Below, one piece after another: positions 1 to 7,800 of a DNA stretch of 31,466 nucleotides. The notes below the pieces were generated by a model. It was given only the letters and a program-made list of their open reading frames with translations, had not been told where the DNA came from and did no database searches. The position numbers were made by a program, and so were the translations under genes. Location of the stretch: NCBI GenBank assembly GCA_036500225.1, contig DASYCJ010000019.1:1-31466 (forward strand), in the 5' to 3' direction. Positions within the stretch are counted from its first letter, which is position 1. Each line of letters opens with the position of its first letter. Source of the DNA: DASUBN01 sp036500225. GTDB taxonomy: Bacteria > Pseudomonadota > Gammaproteobacteria > Natronospirales > REEB76.

Positions 1-596
1 AGCCAAGCGCGAGTCATGCCGTAACGGAAGGGGTGAGCCAACACCGCTTGGCCGCCGGCTCCATGGATCCAATTTACCGCTTCTTCCAGGCTCGCCCAGG
101 TGGCGCTCACGTTGGCGGGTTTACCGCGACCCAGATACTTCTTATAAGCCTGGGCCTCGTCCTTTACGTGTCCTGCCTGATGCAGGAAGCGGGCGTAGTG
201 GGTACGGGTGAGGCGGGCGCCAAGGGCGAGAGTCTGGGCGCCGGCATAGGCATCGGCGATGCCGGCTTTCTCGAGGCGTCGGCCCATCTCTACTGCACGT
301 TCATCGCGCACTGTCTGCAGGCGCGCGAGACCAGTGACGAGAGCAGGATTCTCTATATCCACGTCCAGCCCGACCACATGCAGTGTCTTGTTCTGCCAGC
401 TGACGGAGATCTCCACGCCATTTATCAGATGCAGCGCCGTTCCCGCAGCGGCTTCTTTAGCCGCCGCAAGGCCGTCCAGAGTGTCGTGGTCCGTGAGAGC
501 GAGTATCTTCACGCCGCGCGTGACAGCCAAGGCCACCAGCTCCGCGGGTACGAGAGTGCCGTCGGAGACGCGGGAATGGGTATGCAGGTCTATCAA
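1..596 (-). CDS. rnm: PHP-domain phosphoesterase, Rnm/YciV (TrpH) type; C-terminus cut by the window edge
   Basis: Reading the minus strand gives a PHP metal-dependent phosphoesterase. The metal-site motifs are in order: DLHTHS at the N-terminus, LTDHDT near residue 35, GVEIS near residue 62, and VLAHPFRY late in the visible part. The stretch with THYARFL and YLGRGKPANV resembles E. coli YciV, now Rnm (RNase AM), a 5'-3' exoribonuclease acting on 5S/23S rRNA 5' ends; that role is inferred from the family. No ATG fits. The likely start is TTG at 596-594, giving M-I-D-L-H-T-H-S and a 4-base TTGA overlap with the stop of the DUF465 gene upstream, which suggests translational coupling. About 198 residues are visible and the frame runs off the window at base 1, so roughly the last third is missing. 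Confidence 0.78.
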   Translation of the reverse strand, partial: MIDLHTHSRVSDGTLVPAELVALAVTRGVKILALTDHDTLDGLAAAKEAAAGTALHLINGVEISVSWQNKTLHVVGLDVDIENPALVTGLARLQTVRDERAVEMGRRLEKAGIADAYAGAQTLALGARLTRTHYARFLHQAGHVKDEAQAYKKYLGRGKPANVSATWASLEEAVNWIHGAGGQAVLAHPFRYGMTRAW

Positions 597-796
597 GCGT
601 CCAGGTCCGGGATCAGCATGCTCTCCAGGCGGGCGATGTAATCCTTGAGCTGGAGCTTGCGCTTCTTCAGGCGCGAGACCTGCAGTTCATCGCTGGCCGG
701 GTCCTCGGCCAGGCGGCCGATGGCCACGTCCAGGTCATGGTGTTCCAGCTTGAGCTGGATGATCTGCTCGCGGATCCTGTGTGAATTCTTGACCAT
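593..796 (-). CDS. DUF465 (YdcH-like) small coiled-coil protein
   Basis: This 67-residue protein has the DUF465 pattern: an acidic/basic helical hairpin with LKLEHHDLD in the first helix and LKKRKLQLKDYIARLE in the second. Family members are small, predicted coiled-coil, cytoplasmic proteins of unknown biochemical function. The ATG at 796 follows an AGGA-like sequence. The stop codon TGA (595-593) overlaps the TTG start of the PHP gene downstream, so the two probably form an operon. The gene is divergent from queD, with about 75 bp between them. Length matches the family (about 65-80 residues). Confidence 0.85.
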   Translation of the reverse strand: MVKNSHRIREQIIQLKLEHHDLDVAIGRLAEDPASDELQVSRLKKRKLQLKDYIARLESMLIPDLDA

Positions 797-871
797 GAAC
801 GCCCCAATTCCTAGCTAACTAGGTTAACACGGGGCTTTCCGCGGACTTACCCCGCAGGGGATAATGGGCGG

Positions 872-1228
872 ATGGACATATACAAGACATTCCACCTGGA
901 AGCCGCCCACCGTCTGCCGAACGTGCCGGAGGGGCATAAGTGCAGCCGCCTGCACGGCCATTCCTTCCGCGTATCCGTGCACGTGTCCGGCCCCGTGCAT
1001 CCCAAGACCGGCTGGATCATGGACTTCGCGGACCTGAAGACCGCTTTCGCACCGGTGTTCGATGCCTTGGACCATCGCTATCTCAACGACGTGCCGGGCC
1101 TGGAGAATCCCACCAGTGAGAACCTGGCGCGTTGGATCTGGACCAAGTTGAAACCGATTCTGCCGGCGCTCTCCAAGATCGTCGTGGAAGAAACCTGTAC
1201 TTCGGGATGTATATACGAAGGTGAGTAA
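872..1228 (+). CDS. queD: 6-carboxy-5,6,7,8-tetrahydropterin synthase
   Basis: QueD converts 7,8-dihydroneopterin triphosphate to 6-carboxytetrahydropterin in queuosine biosynthesis. The 118-residue protein shows the zinc ligands His13, His28 and His30 (the last two in C-S-R-L-H-G-H), the catalytic Cys24, the LDHRYLND segment near residue 66 with a conserved Asp-His, and the ENPTSENLA substrate loop near residue 78. Length is normal for the family (about 118-125). It starts at ATG 872 in a short divergent spacer shared with the DUF465 gene. The dienelactone hydrolase gene starts only 16 bases after its stop, so the two may be co-transcribed, although no functional link is obvious. Confidence 0.93.
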   Translation: MDIYKTFHLEAAHRLPNVPEGHKCSRLHGHSFRVSVHVSGPVHPKTGWIMDFADLKTAFAPVFDALDHRYLNDVPGLENPTSENLARWIWTKLKPILPALSKIVVEETCTSGCIYEGE

Positions 1229-1244
1229 TAAAAAGGAGTTCCCA

Positions 1245-2099
1245 ATGCGTTCGCTGCTGATCTCCCTCGCTTCTCTGTTCATGATCTCCGCTGCTTCCAC
1301 TGCTTTCGCCGATATGACCGACGCTCAGTACCTGGCGGCCATGGCAGCCATGCACCACGATGACTCGCCCAATGCGAGTCCCGTGACGGTGCCCAAGCCC
1401 GCACAGCCGGTCACCGGTTCCGATGTGATCTACGCCACCGTGGGCGGTAAACAGGTGAATGGCTATCTGGTGCGTCCCAGCGCCGCCAAGGGCCCCTTGC
1501 CCGGCGTCATCGTGATCCATGAGTGGTGGGGTCTGAACGACAACATTCGTAAGACCGCCGATCGCCTGGCAGGCGAGGGCTACGAGGCCTTGGCTGTGGA
1601 CCTCTATAACGGTCAATCCGCCGAGAACCCGGACGACGCCACCAAGTATATGAAGGCCGTGATGGCCGACAAGGACAGCGCCAAGGACAACCTGAAGCAG
1701 GCATATGTCTATCTGCATGACCACGAGCATGCCACCAAGATGGGCGTGATCGGCTGGTGCTTCGGTGGTGGCTGGTCCCTGCAGACCGCACTGCTGTTCC
1801 CGGATAAGTTGGATGCGGCGGTGATGTACTACGGACAGCCGGTGACGGACGTTGACACCCTGAAGACCCTGAAGATGCCCCTCATCGGCTTCTTCGGTGA
1901 GAAGGACATGGGCATCACCCTGGCAGATGTGACCGCCTTCCAGGCAGCGCTGAAGCAGGCGGGCGTGAACGCCGAGATCCATGAGTACCCGGATGCGGGC
2001 CACGCTTTTGCCAACCCCTCCGGCAAGAACTACCAGGCAGCCGCAGCCACCGACTCCTGGAGCCGCACCGTGAAGTTCTTCGCTAAATATCTGAAGTGA
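1245..2099 (+). CDS. Secreted dienelactone hydrolase family protein
   Basis: Alpha/beta hydrolase of the dienelactone hydrolase family, 284 residues. It begins with a signal peptide (hydrophobic core LLISLASLFMIS, likely cleavage after AFA near residue 22), so it is probably periplasmic. The catalytic triad is visible: Cys172 in G-W-C-F-G-G-G, Asp221 in GEKD and His253 in DAGHAF. The HEWWG motif near residue 92 is also family-typical. Family members hydrolyse lactones or esters; the substrate here is unknown. The start at ATG 1245 was chosen over an in-frame GTG at 1221 because AAGGAG (1233-1238) sits just ahead of it and the signal peptide begins there. A long hairpin follows the stop. Confidence 0.9.
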   Translation: MRSLLISLASLFMISAASTAFADMTDAQYLAAMAAMHHDDSPNASPVTVPKPAQPVTGSDVIYATVGGKQVNGYLVRPSAAKGPLPGVIVIHEWWGLNDNIRKTADRLAGEGYEALAVDLYNGQSAENPDDATKYMKAVMADKDSAKDNLKQAYVYLHDHEHATKMGVIGWCFGGGWSLQTALLFPDKLDAAVMYYGQPVTDVDTLKTLKMPLIGFFGEKDMGITLADVTAFQAALKQAGVNAEIHEYPDAGHAFANPSGKNYQAAAATDSWSRTVKFFAKYLK

Positions 2100-2109
2100 T
2101 GCACGAGAC

Positions 2110-2139
2110 CTGGAGGCGGGCCTTGAGGCTCGCCTCCAG
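2110..2139. terminator. Hairpin between convergent genes, possible bidirectional terminator
   Basis: A perfect 9-bp inverted repeat (CTGGAGGCG / CGCCTCCAG) encloses an inner GCCT/AGGC pairing. It fills the 43-bp gap between the convergent hydrolase and aspartic protease genes. Neither side has a real T-run, so intrinsic termination is uncertain. The position and stem strength favour a transcript 3'-end structure. Confidence 0.45.
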
Positions 2140-2142
2140 CTA

Positions 2143-3411
2143 TCAATCGAGAGTCAAAGACATTGCGGCCATGTTAATGGTATACGAGCGGTAATCCTTG
2201 AAGGCGTCCTGTCCCAGATTGCACTGGAGATAGTCGGAGTCGACCACCTTGCCGGTGAAGACGTCGACATTGGTCAATGACACCCGACGCCCCGCCACGG
2301 TGATCTGGAGCTTGGGCAGACGCTGGGTCGCATAGGTCTTGATGCCGCCTGCGCCGCCTTGCTTCGTGGTGTGGGGCTTGCCGGCCTTGTCCACTTCGTC
2401 CTTGTACAGGTCGTAGTACGGCTTGTAGAACACCGTGTGATCCGCGCCCGTGTCCACGCGACACAGCACGTCATGCCCGTTGACGATCACGTCGGTCAGG
2501 ATGTCGTTACCGTCCAGCGCGATGTTATCCACCCGCCGGCCCGATACCAGCTTCGGCACGTCGATCACATGCCCATGGCGCACCGTCACGGCGCCCATGC
2601 CGGCGGATATCGGAAAACCGAGGATGCCGGGTATCTGGAAGCCGGGGAAGGTGAAGGCTGAATCCGGCATCACCAGGAACACCACGTTGTGATATTGCAG
2701 GTTGCCGAGCAGCAGTGACGGGGCCACCGCCACGTCGGCAGTCACTACGTTGCTGGTACTGGAGCCCACCTGGATCCCAGCGGGGATGATCTTGAGCTTG
2801 AGGCGTTCTGCTTCAGAACGTATCAGGGTCGAGTAGTTGGCACCGCTGTCCAGGATGTAGCAGGGGTCCACCCCCACCGTCACCGGGATGCAGTAGCCGA
2901 GCTTGCCGTCCGCCGCCTCGATGATGTGTGAGTCGCCACTGCGGGTCACCTTCTGCGGGTCGATGCCACTCAGCGCGCCGAGCAGCTTCGCGGTGTTCTG
3001 CGCGTCCGCCAGGCGCGAATCGCCCTTGCGCTCGTAGAGGTCGATGAGGGTGCGTTCCGTGTCCAGCGCGCCCGCATAGTCGTAGAGCCGCTGGTCGTTC
3101 TGCATGCGCATCTGTAGCAGGAAGGGCATGAGCGCCGTATCGATGTTGTTGGCCAACATGCCCTCGATGAGCTTGTTGGCCGCCGCCGGCTGGTTGAAAG
3201 CGGTGAGCACTGCCGCCTGATAGAACCGCTTCTGCTCCGAATCGGGGCGCGGATCGGCAGCCGCCATGGCCTTCAGGCCGAAGAAGTCATGGGCGGCGTA
3301 GAGCCGGGCGTATTCGGCGGCAGGGTCGGCGAGGGCGCTGCCGCAGTGGGAGAAGAATCCCAAAGTGGCGGCAGCCAGAAGGGCGAGGCTGGTCGAGACG
3401 TGGCGTGGCAT
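2143..3411 (-). CDS. Exported retropepsin-like aspartic protease with two D[ST]GA motifs
   Basis: This 422-residue protein has a signal peptide (hydrophobic core to about residue 27, cleavage probably after ALA). A helical region (about 35-150) resembles TPR-like packing. Two retropepsin-like domains follow: the first has ILDSGANYSTL (D188-S-G-A) and the second CRVDTGADHTVF (D320-T-G-A). Retropepsins usually carry one such motif per chain and dimerise; two in one chain suggest a pseudodimeric, pepsin-like active site. Substrate is unknown. An upstream in-frame start at 3501 exists, but the signal peptide begins at ATG 3411. The gene is divergent from the chalcone-isomerase-like gene, with about 104 bp between them. 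Confidence 0.82.
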   Translation of the reverse strand: MPRHVSTSLALLAAATLGFFSHCGSALADPAAEYARLYAAHDFFGLKAMAAADPRPDSEQKRFYQAAVLTAFNQPAAANKLIEGMLANNIDTALMPFLLQMRMQNDQRLYDYAGALDTERTLIDLYERKGDSRLADAQNTAKLLGALSGIDPQKVTRSGDSHIIEAADGKLGYCIPVTVGVDPCYILDSGANYSTLIRSEAERLKLKIIPAGIQVGSSTSNVVTADVAVAPSLLLGNLQYHNVVFLVMPDSAFTFPGFQIPGILGFPISAGMGAVTVRHGHVIDVPKLVSGRRVDNIALDGNDILTDVIVNGHDVLCRVDTGADHTVFYKPYYDLYKDEVDKAGKPHTTKQGGAGGIKTYATQRLPKLQITVAGRRVSLTNVDVFTGKVVDSDYLQCNLGQDAFKDYRSYTINMAAMSLTLD

Positions 3412-3515
3412 GGCTGGGATTTTAACCCGAGGCGGCCTGAGGTGATACCACCGGCCTGCCGAGGTTTTCCCGGAAATGCTAGTCTTGAGGGACGAACACA
3501 ATTCAGGGTGCAGCC

Positions 3516-4073
3516 ATGCGATTCCTAGCGGTATTCCTCATGACTCTGGGCCTGGCGGTGACTGCCGATGCAGCGACCGTCGCGGGTGTGGACGTGCCGG
3601 ATACCGCCACGGTGGCGAACACACCGCTCTTGCTGAACGGCGCAGGCGTGCGCGTGAAGTTCTTCTTCAAAATCTACGTGGGCGGTCTGTACCTCCAGCA
3701 GAAGAGTTCCGATCCGACCGCTATCGCCGCCGGCGAGGGTCCCGACCGTATCCTGATGCACATGGTCTATGACGGCGTGAACAAGGGTCAGTTCGCCGAT
3801 GCCTGGCACGATGACTTCAAGGCCAACAATCCGGATACCTATGTGACGTTGCACGATCAGATCGAGCAGTTCATCGGCTGGTTCGGTGACTCCAAGAAGG
3901 ACGATGTCATCACCATGGACTATGTGCCGGGCACCGGCACCCAGTTCTACTGGAACGGCACTCTGCGCGGCACCATCCCTGGCGAAGCTTTCCACCACGC
4001 ACTGCTGAACGTGTACATGGGTCCGAATCCGCCCACCAGCAGCCTCAAGGAAGGCATGCTGGGGAAGGGATGA
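3516..4073 (+). CDS. Secreted chalcone isomerase-like domain protein
   Basis: The 185-residue protein starts with a signal peptide (MRFLAVFLMTLGL, cleavage near ADA-A) and continues as a chalcone isomerase-like domain of the bacterial periplasmic type. Supporting motifs are LLLNGAGVRVKFFFKIYVGGLYL, split over residues 38-60, and the late segment WNGTLRGTIPGEAFHHALLNVYMG. Bacterial members are not known to act on flavonoids; the fold may bind fatty acids or other lipophilic ligands. It heads a closely spaced cluster with two lipoprotein genes (gaps about 16 bp), pointing to an envelope role. Catalytic function is unassigned. Confidence 0.85.
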   Translation: MRFLAVFLMTLGLAVTADAATVAGVDVPDTATVANTPLLLNGAGVRVKFFFKIYVGGLYLQQKSSDPTAIAAGEGPDRILMHMVYDGVNKGQFADAWHDDFKANNPDTYVTLHDQIEQFIGWFGDSKKDDVITMDYVPGTGTQFYWNGTLRGTIPGEAFHHALLNVYMGPNPPTSSLKEGMLGKG

Positions 4074-4089
4074 CTGACGGGTGGATTCT

Positions 4090-4644
4090 ATGATCCATCG
4101 TCTGCTGCGTATGTCGTTGACTGTAGTGCTGCTCGCTGGCTGCGCTACGCCACCTAAAGACGCGCCAGTGTTCTCAGCACAGATGCTGCCACCACCGGGT
4201 ACCGACTATGCGTTACTGGTGGTATACCGGGAGATCGTCCCGCCGTTGGCCTATAAGCCCACCGTCTCGGTGAACGGTGAGGAGGCAGCGGAATTGCCGA
4301 ACGGCGCCTTCACCTGGATCAAGGTCAAGCCCGGCCGCGTGTCGGTCAAGAACGACTGGTCCTTCGCCTCCGGCAACCCCGCCGGTGCCGTGGACATGGA
4401 AGCGCAAGCAGGGCACTACTATTATTTCGAGATCACCGGCGACTCGGCTCCTTCCATCATGACGCCGGTCACCATCGCTGCGCATGTCATCTCAAACGGC
4501 GCGACTTTCCATACCGCCATGCAGGGCCGTGGCTTTAGCCCGGAAGAGGAGACCACGGCTACAGGCAGGTTGAAGGCCTGCTGCCGTTATGTGCCGGCGA
4601 ATGAAGACTACAAGCCGGTTGACTACACCTCGCCGAGTGGCTGA
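4090..4644 (+). CDS. DUF2846-like lipoprotein, first of a tandem pair
   Basis: Predicted lipoprotein of 184 residues. The N-terminal hydrophobic stretch ends in a lipobox L-L-A-G-C with lipidated Cys18. The core carries YALLVVYRE, SVNGEEAAELPNGAF, IKVKPGRVSV and AQAGHYYYFEI, the beta-strand pattern of DUF2846-type surface or periplasmic domains. It is a paralogue of the next gene: both end in a CCRY-P-x(3)-DYKPVDYT-x-PS tail. Start choice is uncertain between ATG 4090 and GTG 4081, which has AAGGGA ten bases ahead; the lipoprotein signal is intact with either. No enzymatic residues are evident. Confidence 0.75.
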   Translation: MIHRLLRMSLTVVLLAGCATPPKDAPVFSAQMLPPPGTDYALLVVYREIVPPLAYKPTVSVNGEEAAELPNGAFTWIKVKPGRVSVKNDWSFASGNPAGAVDMEAQAGHYYYFEITGDSAPSIMTPVTIAAHVISNGATFHTAMQGRGFSPEEETTATGRLKACCRYVPANEDYKPVDYTSPSG

Positions 4645-4661
4645 GAGAACCAGGCGGCCGC

Positions 4662-5252
4662 ATGAGATATCGCATCCTGATCGCGGTATTGGTTGCTTGG
4701 GCCTTGGGCGCCTGTTCCGGTCCGGACCGGGATGCCCCTCTCTTCTCCGTCGCCGCGCTACCGACTTCCACCAAGTACGCCATCCTGGTGGTGTACCGGC
4801 AGCACGTCACGCCCATAAGCAGCGTCGCCAACGCCATGTCCTCGGAGCGCCGGGTTGCCCTGCTCGTGAACGGCGCGGAATCCATGAGCCTGCATGCGGA
4901 TGCCTTCACCTTGATCTTCGCCAAGCCGGGCCACGTGCGTCTCGAGAGCAAATGGGGCTTCGGCCTGATCCTGAACCCCACCGGTTTCGCGGACTTGGAC
5001 GTGCAGGCCGGCAAGGTCTACTACTTCCAGGTGGCGCCAGACGATGAGCCGGAGCCCTCACCCGATGTGCAGGTGGCGCAGGATGCCCCCGCTGGCACCT
5101 GGCTCGTGGATGGGAACAAGGTCTGGATCACCGGTAAGTGGCTGCTGCCGGAGGATGAGACCATCGCCACCAGCGAACTGCAGTATTGCTGCCGCTACAT
5201 GCCGGTGGACGATGACTATAAGCCGGTGGATTACACCGGTCCCAGCGACTGA
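4662..5252 (+). CDS. DUF2846-like lipoprotein, second of a tandem pair
   Basis: Predicted lipoprotein of 196 residues with lipobox L-G-A-C (Cys18) after a hydrophobic N-terminus. It matches its upstream neighbour along the length: DAPLFS near the start, YAILVVYRQ, a LLVNGAESMSL strand, KPGHVRLESKW, VQAGKVYYFQV, then a double cysteine and DYKPVDYTGPSD at the C-terminus. The central linker is longer and acidic/proline-rich (DDEPEPSPD near residue 127). The gene starts 17 bp after the previous stop, so the pair probably arose by tandem duplication and is co-transcribed. The conserved CC pair in both C-termini may form disulfides outside the cytoplasm. Confidence 0.78.
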   Translation: MRYRILIAVLVAWALGACSGPDRDAPLFSVAALPTSTKYAILVVYRQHVTPISSVANAMSSERRVALLVNGAESMSLHADAFTLIFAKPGHVRLESKWGFGLILNPTGFADLDVQAGKVYYFQVAPDDEPEPSPDVQVAQDAPAGTWLVDGNKVWITGKWLLPEDETIATSELQYCCRYMPVDDDYKPVDYTGPSD

Positions 5253-5258
5253 AGCACT

Positions 5259-5603
5259 TTAGTTAGGCAGCACGCAGTCGCCGTAAGCATAGGCAGCCAC
5301 AGCCTCGGGTTGGTATTGAGGATAGGTGTATGCCCAAACCTCCATCTGGTCCCAGATGGAGCCCTTGACCATGATCACATTACCCTGGGTGATGGCATCG
5401 AAAGCCTGCTGGCTGGTCTTGCCGTGATCGCGAGCATCCACGAACTTAAGTACGCCACTGGCCAGCAAGTCACATTCATTAACAGGGATCTGTTCGATTG
5501 CGAGTTGGTCTTCGGCGCGAGCGCTCACACAAATCAGGCTGAAGCAGAGCAAGACTGTTGCTGCGGACATGATTCTTGGCGCATATGTTCGCAGATGCTT
5601 CAT
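5259..5603 (-). CDS. Small secreted protein of unknown family
   Basis: About 114 residues with a signal peptide (basic MKHLRTYAPR, hydrophobic SAATVLLCFSLICV, cleavage after ARA). The mature part is about 80 residues and has two cysteines (VNECDLLA and YGDCVLPN) that could form a disulfide. I do not recognise the family. The start at ATG 5603 overlaps the cysQ stop as ATGA, indicating translational coupling to cysQ. A TTG at 5618 is an alternative. It converges on the lipoprotein pair, with only 6 bp between stop codons. Confidence 0.65.
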   Translation of the reverse strand: MKHLRTYAPRIMSAATVLLCFSLICVSARAEDQLAIEQIPVNECDLLASGVLKFVDARDHGKTSQQAFDAITQGNVIMVKGSIWDQMEVWAYTYPQYQPEAVAAYAYGDCVLPN

Positions 5604-6400
5604 AGGTATGTGCGCCAATCCCGGGACGAGTCCGCATAGGCGATGAAGTGCGGATTCAGCAGAGATTCTTTCGAGTTATAGGGCAGCGGCTTCCCATCCA
5701 TACCGATCACCTGGCCGCCTGCCGCTAGCAGCACCGCGTGGCCGGCGCCCGTATCCCACTCAGAGGTGGGGCCGAGGCGGGGATACACGTCCGCCGAACC
5801 TTCCGCCACTAGGCAGAACTTGAGGGAACTGCCACGGGACACGGTCTCATGGGGTCCGAGCTTGGCGAGATATCCATCCAACAACTCACCGCGGTGCGAA
5901 CGGCTGGCCACCACCTTCACCGGCATGTCCGGGATAAGTTGGCGCGCCTTGATGGGCGAGGCCTGGCCATCCTTGTCGCGCTTGAAAGCACCGACTCCCA
6001 CGCAGCCGTAATAGCTCATGCCCGTCACCGGCACGTAGACGATACCCACCACCGGCACACCGTCCTGGATCAGGGCGATGTTCACCGTGAAATCGCCGTT
6101 CTTGTTGATGAACTCCTTGGTGCCATCCAGCGGGTCCACCAGCCAATAGCTGCTCCAGCGGGCGCGCTCGGTGAAGGGGATATCTGCGGATTCCTCCGAC
6201 AGCACCGGCAAGTCCGGAGTGATGCGTTTCAGGTCCGCGACGATGAGCTTGTGGGCCGCGAGGTCCGCTGCTGTGACCGGCGAACGATCTTCTTTCATCT
6301 TCACCGTGAACTCGGTGCCATAGACGCGCATGATCTCGCCGGCGGCGGCGCGGGCGATGTCCAGTAGGGGTGCGAGGAGCGTCTCGTCGGAGCGGGCCAT
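5600..6400 (-). CDS. cysQ: 3'(2'),5'-bisphosphate nucleotidase CysQ
   Basis: CysQ hydrolyses 3'-phosphoadenosine 5'-phosphate to AMP and phosphate, recycling a by-product of sulfate assimilation. The 266-residue protein is of the inositol monophosphatase superfamily and shows the metal-site residues: SEES at 68-71, DPLDGT at 89-94 (with KEFI following, typical of CysQ) and WDTGAG at 215-220. Length fits E. coli CysQ (246) and relatives. It is divergent from yrfG with a 46-bp spacer, and its stop overlaps the start of the small secreted gene downstream. The distant family member SuhB is less likely because of the KEFI segment. Confidence 0.93.
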   Translation of the reverse strand: MARSDETLLAPLLDIARAAAGEIMRVYGTEFTVKMKEDRSPVTAADLAAHKLIVADLKRITPDLPVLSEESADIPFTERARWSSYWLVDPLDGTKEFINKNGDFTVNIALIQDGVPVVGIVYVPVTGMSYYGCVGVGAFKRDKDGQASPIKARQLIPDMPVKVVASRSHRGELLDGYLAKLGPHETVSRGSSLKFCLVAEGSADVYPRLGPTSEWDTGAGHAVLLAAGGQVIGMDGKPLPYNSKESLLNPHFIAYADSSRDWRTYL

Positions 6401-6446
6401 GTTTCATCCCATGTGATCTTAAGGTTCGGGATATGATACCGGCTCT

Positions 6447-7127
6447 ATGAGTGAGGTCATGCACAAGTTGCCGGATTGGAGTGAAGTCGAGAGCGTGTTC
6501 CTGGACATGGACGGCACGCTCCTGGACCTGCATTTCGACAACCACTTCTGGCTGGAACATATCCCGCTGCGCTATGGCGAGCGGCAGGGCCTCTCCAACC
6601 AGGCGGCCCTAGAGGCGCTCATGCCGCGCTTCCGCGCAGTGGAAGGGACGCTGGCCTGGTATTCCCTGGACTACTGGTCCCGGGAATTGGACATGGACAT
6701 CGTGGCCCTGAAGCGCGAGGTGGAGCACCTGATCCGGGTACTGCCCCATGCGGAGGACTTCCTGAGGGCGGTGCGCAGGACTGGCAGGCGGCTGGTGCTG
6801 GTCACCAACGCCCACGCGCCGGTGCTGGCCATGAAGATGCAGCGCACCCGGCTCGATGCCTACTTCGACAACATCGTCTCATCCCATGATCTCGGGCACC
6901 CGAAAGAGACCACGGGCTTCTGGCATGGCCTGCAGAAGATTGAGCCCTTCGATCCCGGCAAGACGCTCCTGGCGGACGACAGCCTGCCGGTGCTGCGAGC
7001 CGCGCGAGAGTATGGCTTGAAACAGCTGGTCGCCATGCGTAAGCCGGACTCGAAGCGTCCCGCCCGGGAGATGGAAGATTTCCCTTCGATCGAGACTTTT
7101 GCTGAATTGATGCCGAACTCGCAGTAA
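6447..7127 (+). CDS. yrfG: HAD-family GMP/IMP nucleotidase YrfG
   Basis: HAD-superfamily phosphatase of 226 residues. Motif I is FLDMDGTLLDL with nucleophile Asp20 and Asp22, motif II is LVTNAH, the Lys is in HPKET, and motif III is LLADDSLPVL. The FDNHFW and WLEHIPLRY segments after motif I match the YrfG subgroup, whose E. coli member dephosphorylates GMP and IMP. The gene sits beside cysQ, a neighbourhood seen in several gammaproteobacteria; nudE, its E. coli partner, is absent here. Start ATG 6447, with an alternative ATG four codons later. It converges on a membrane methyltransferase-like gene, with a stem-loop between. Confidence 0.88.
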   Translation: MSEVMHKLPDWSEVESVFLDMDGTLLDLHFDNHFWLEHIPLRYGERQGLSNQAALEALMPRFRAVEGTLAWYSLDYWSRELDMDIVALKREVEHLIRVLPHAEDFLRAVRRTGRRLVLVTNAHAPVLAMKMQRTRLDAYFDNIVSSHDLGHPKETTGFWHGLQKIEPFDPGKTLLADDSLPVLRAAREYGLKQLVAMRKPDSKRPAREMEDFPSIETFAELMPNSQ

Positions 7128-7133
7128 AAGCGT

Positions 7134-7162
7134 CGCGAGCCAAGTTGAGTAAGCGGCTCGCG
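7134..7162. terminator. Stem-loop between convergent yrfG and membrane-protein gene
   Basis: An 8-bp perfect inverted repeat (CGCGAGCC / GGCTCGCG) with a 13-nt loop lies 6 bases after the yrfG stop. A further CGTCGCG (7131-7137) could pair with CGCGACG (7191-7197). No T-run follows, so this is a candidate transcript-end structure rather than a proven intrinsic terminator. Confidence 0.4.
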
Positions 7163-7223
7163 CCCGTCGCTCCCGGGCATCCTACCCTCCCGCGACGTTA
7201 GGCCATCCTGGCCATCGTAGCTT

Positions 7224-7796
7224 TCACCAGATGAGCGGTATGAGCGCGTGAGTTGAGCGCTTGTATGCGGCGTAGCGTTCGCCGAAGTGCTGTTCCAGCA
7301 TCTTCTCTTCCAGGCTGATCTTGCGGGCGAAGATCATGAGCATGATGGCGACGGCGCAGACGCCGCCGGCGCGTCCCAGCGCCAGGGCTGAACCGATGAA
7401 GCCCAGGAGCGCGCCCGTATAGATGGGATGCCGCACCCAGCGGTAAGGCCCCGCGGTGACGAGTTCATGGTCTTCCTTGATGACGACCCGTCCGCTCCAG
7501 TTGGCGCCGAGGGCATGCCGGGCCCAGATGGCGAAGCTTAGGCCGCAGAGGGTGATGACCAGACCAGGGAAGTAGGTGACATCCGTCTGCCAGGTGAAAC
7601 TCCGGTCCACCAGCTTGCCGAACCAGCTGGGGGCCAGGAGCAGGCAGGGCGCCAGCACCAGGCCGATGAGCACCGGCAGGCGTGAGAGCAAGGGTTCTTT
7701 CTGGACAGCGCGTTTGATGCCGATGGCGGAGACGATCCAGTAGCCTCCCCAGACCACCCACAACGCCACGATCAGCCAATAACGCCAATCCGACAT
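7224..7796 (-). CDS. Isoprenylcysteine carboxylmethyltransferase-like integral membrane protein
   Basis: A 190-residue polytopic protein with about four to five membrane segments. Its C-terminal part carries the ICMT/PEMT-like signature: GPYRWVRHPIYTG near residue 123, then an EEKMLEQHFGERYAAYK cap near residue 165, which in relatives binds S-adenosylmethionine. Bacterial members are usually annotated as methyltransferase or NnrU-like; the substrate is unknown (lipid or small isoprenoid acid are possibilities). ATG 7796 lies 4 bases past the rhlB stop, so it is the second gene of an rhlB operon. Upstream in-frame codons lie inside the rhlB glycine/arginine tail and are not used. Confidence 0.82.
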   Translation of the reverse strand: MSDWRYWLIVALWVVWGGYWIVSAIGIKRAVQKEPLLSRLPVLIGLVLAPCLLLAPSWFGKLVDRSFTWQTDVTYFPGLVITLCGLSFAIWARHALGANWSGRVVIKEDHELVTAGPYRWVRHPIYTGALLGFIGSALALGRAGGVCAVAIMLMIFARKISLEEKMLEQHFGERYAAYKRSTHALIPLIW

Positions 7797-7800
7797 GGCT

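Noticed and set aside
1083..2003. A 306-codon minus-strand frame opposite queD and the dienelactone hydrolase
   Set aside because: Its composition is His/Gly/Val-rich shadow coding and it overlaps two genes with intact catalytic motifs.
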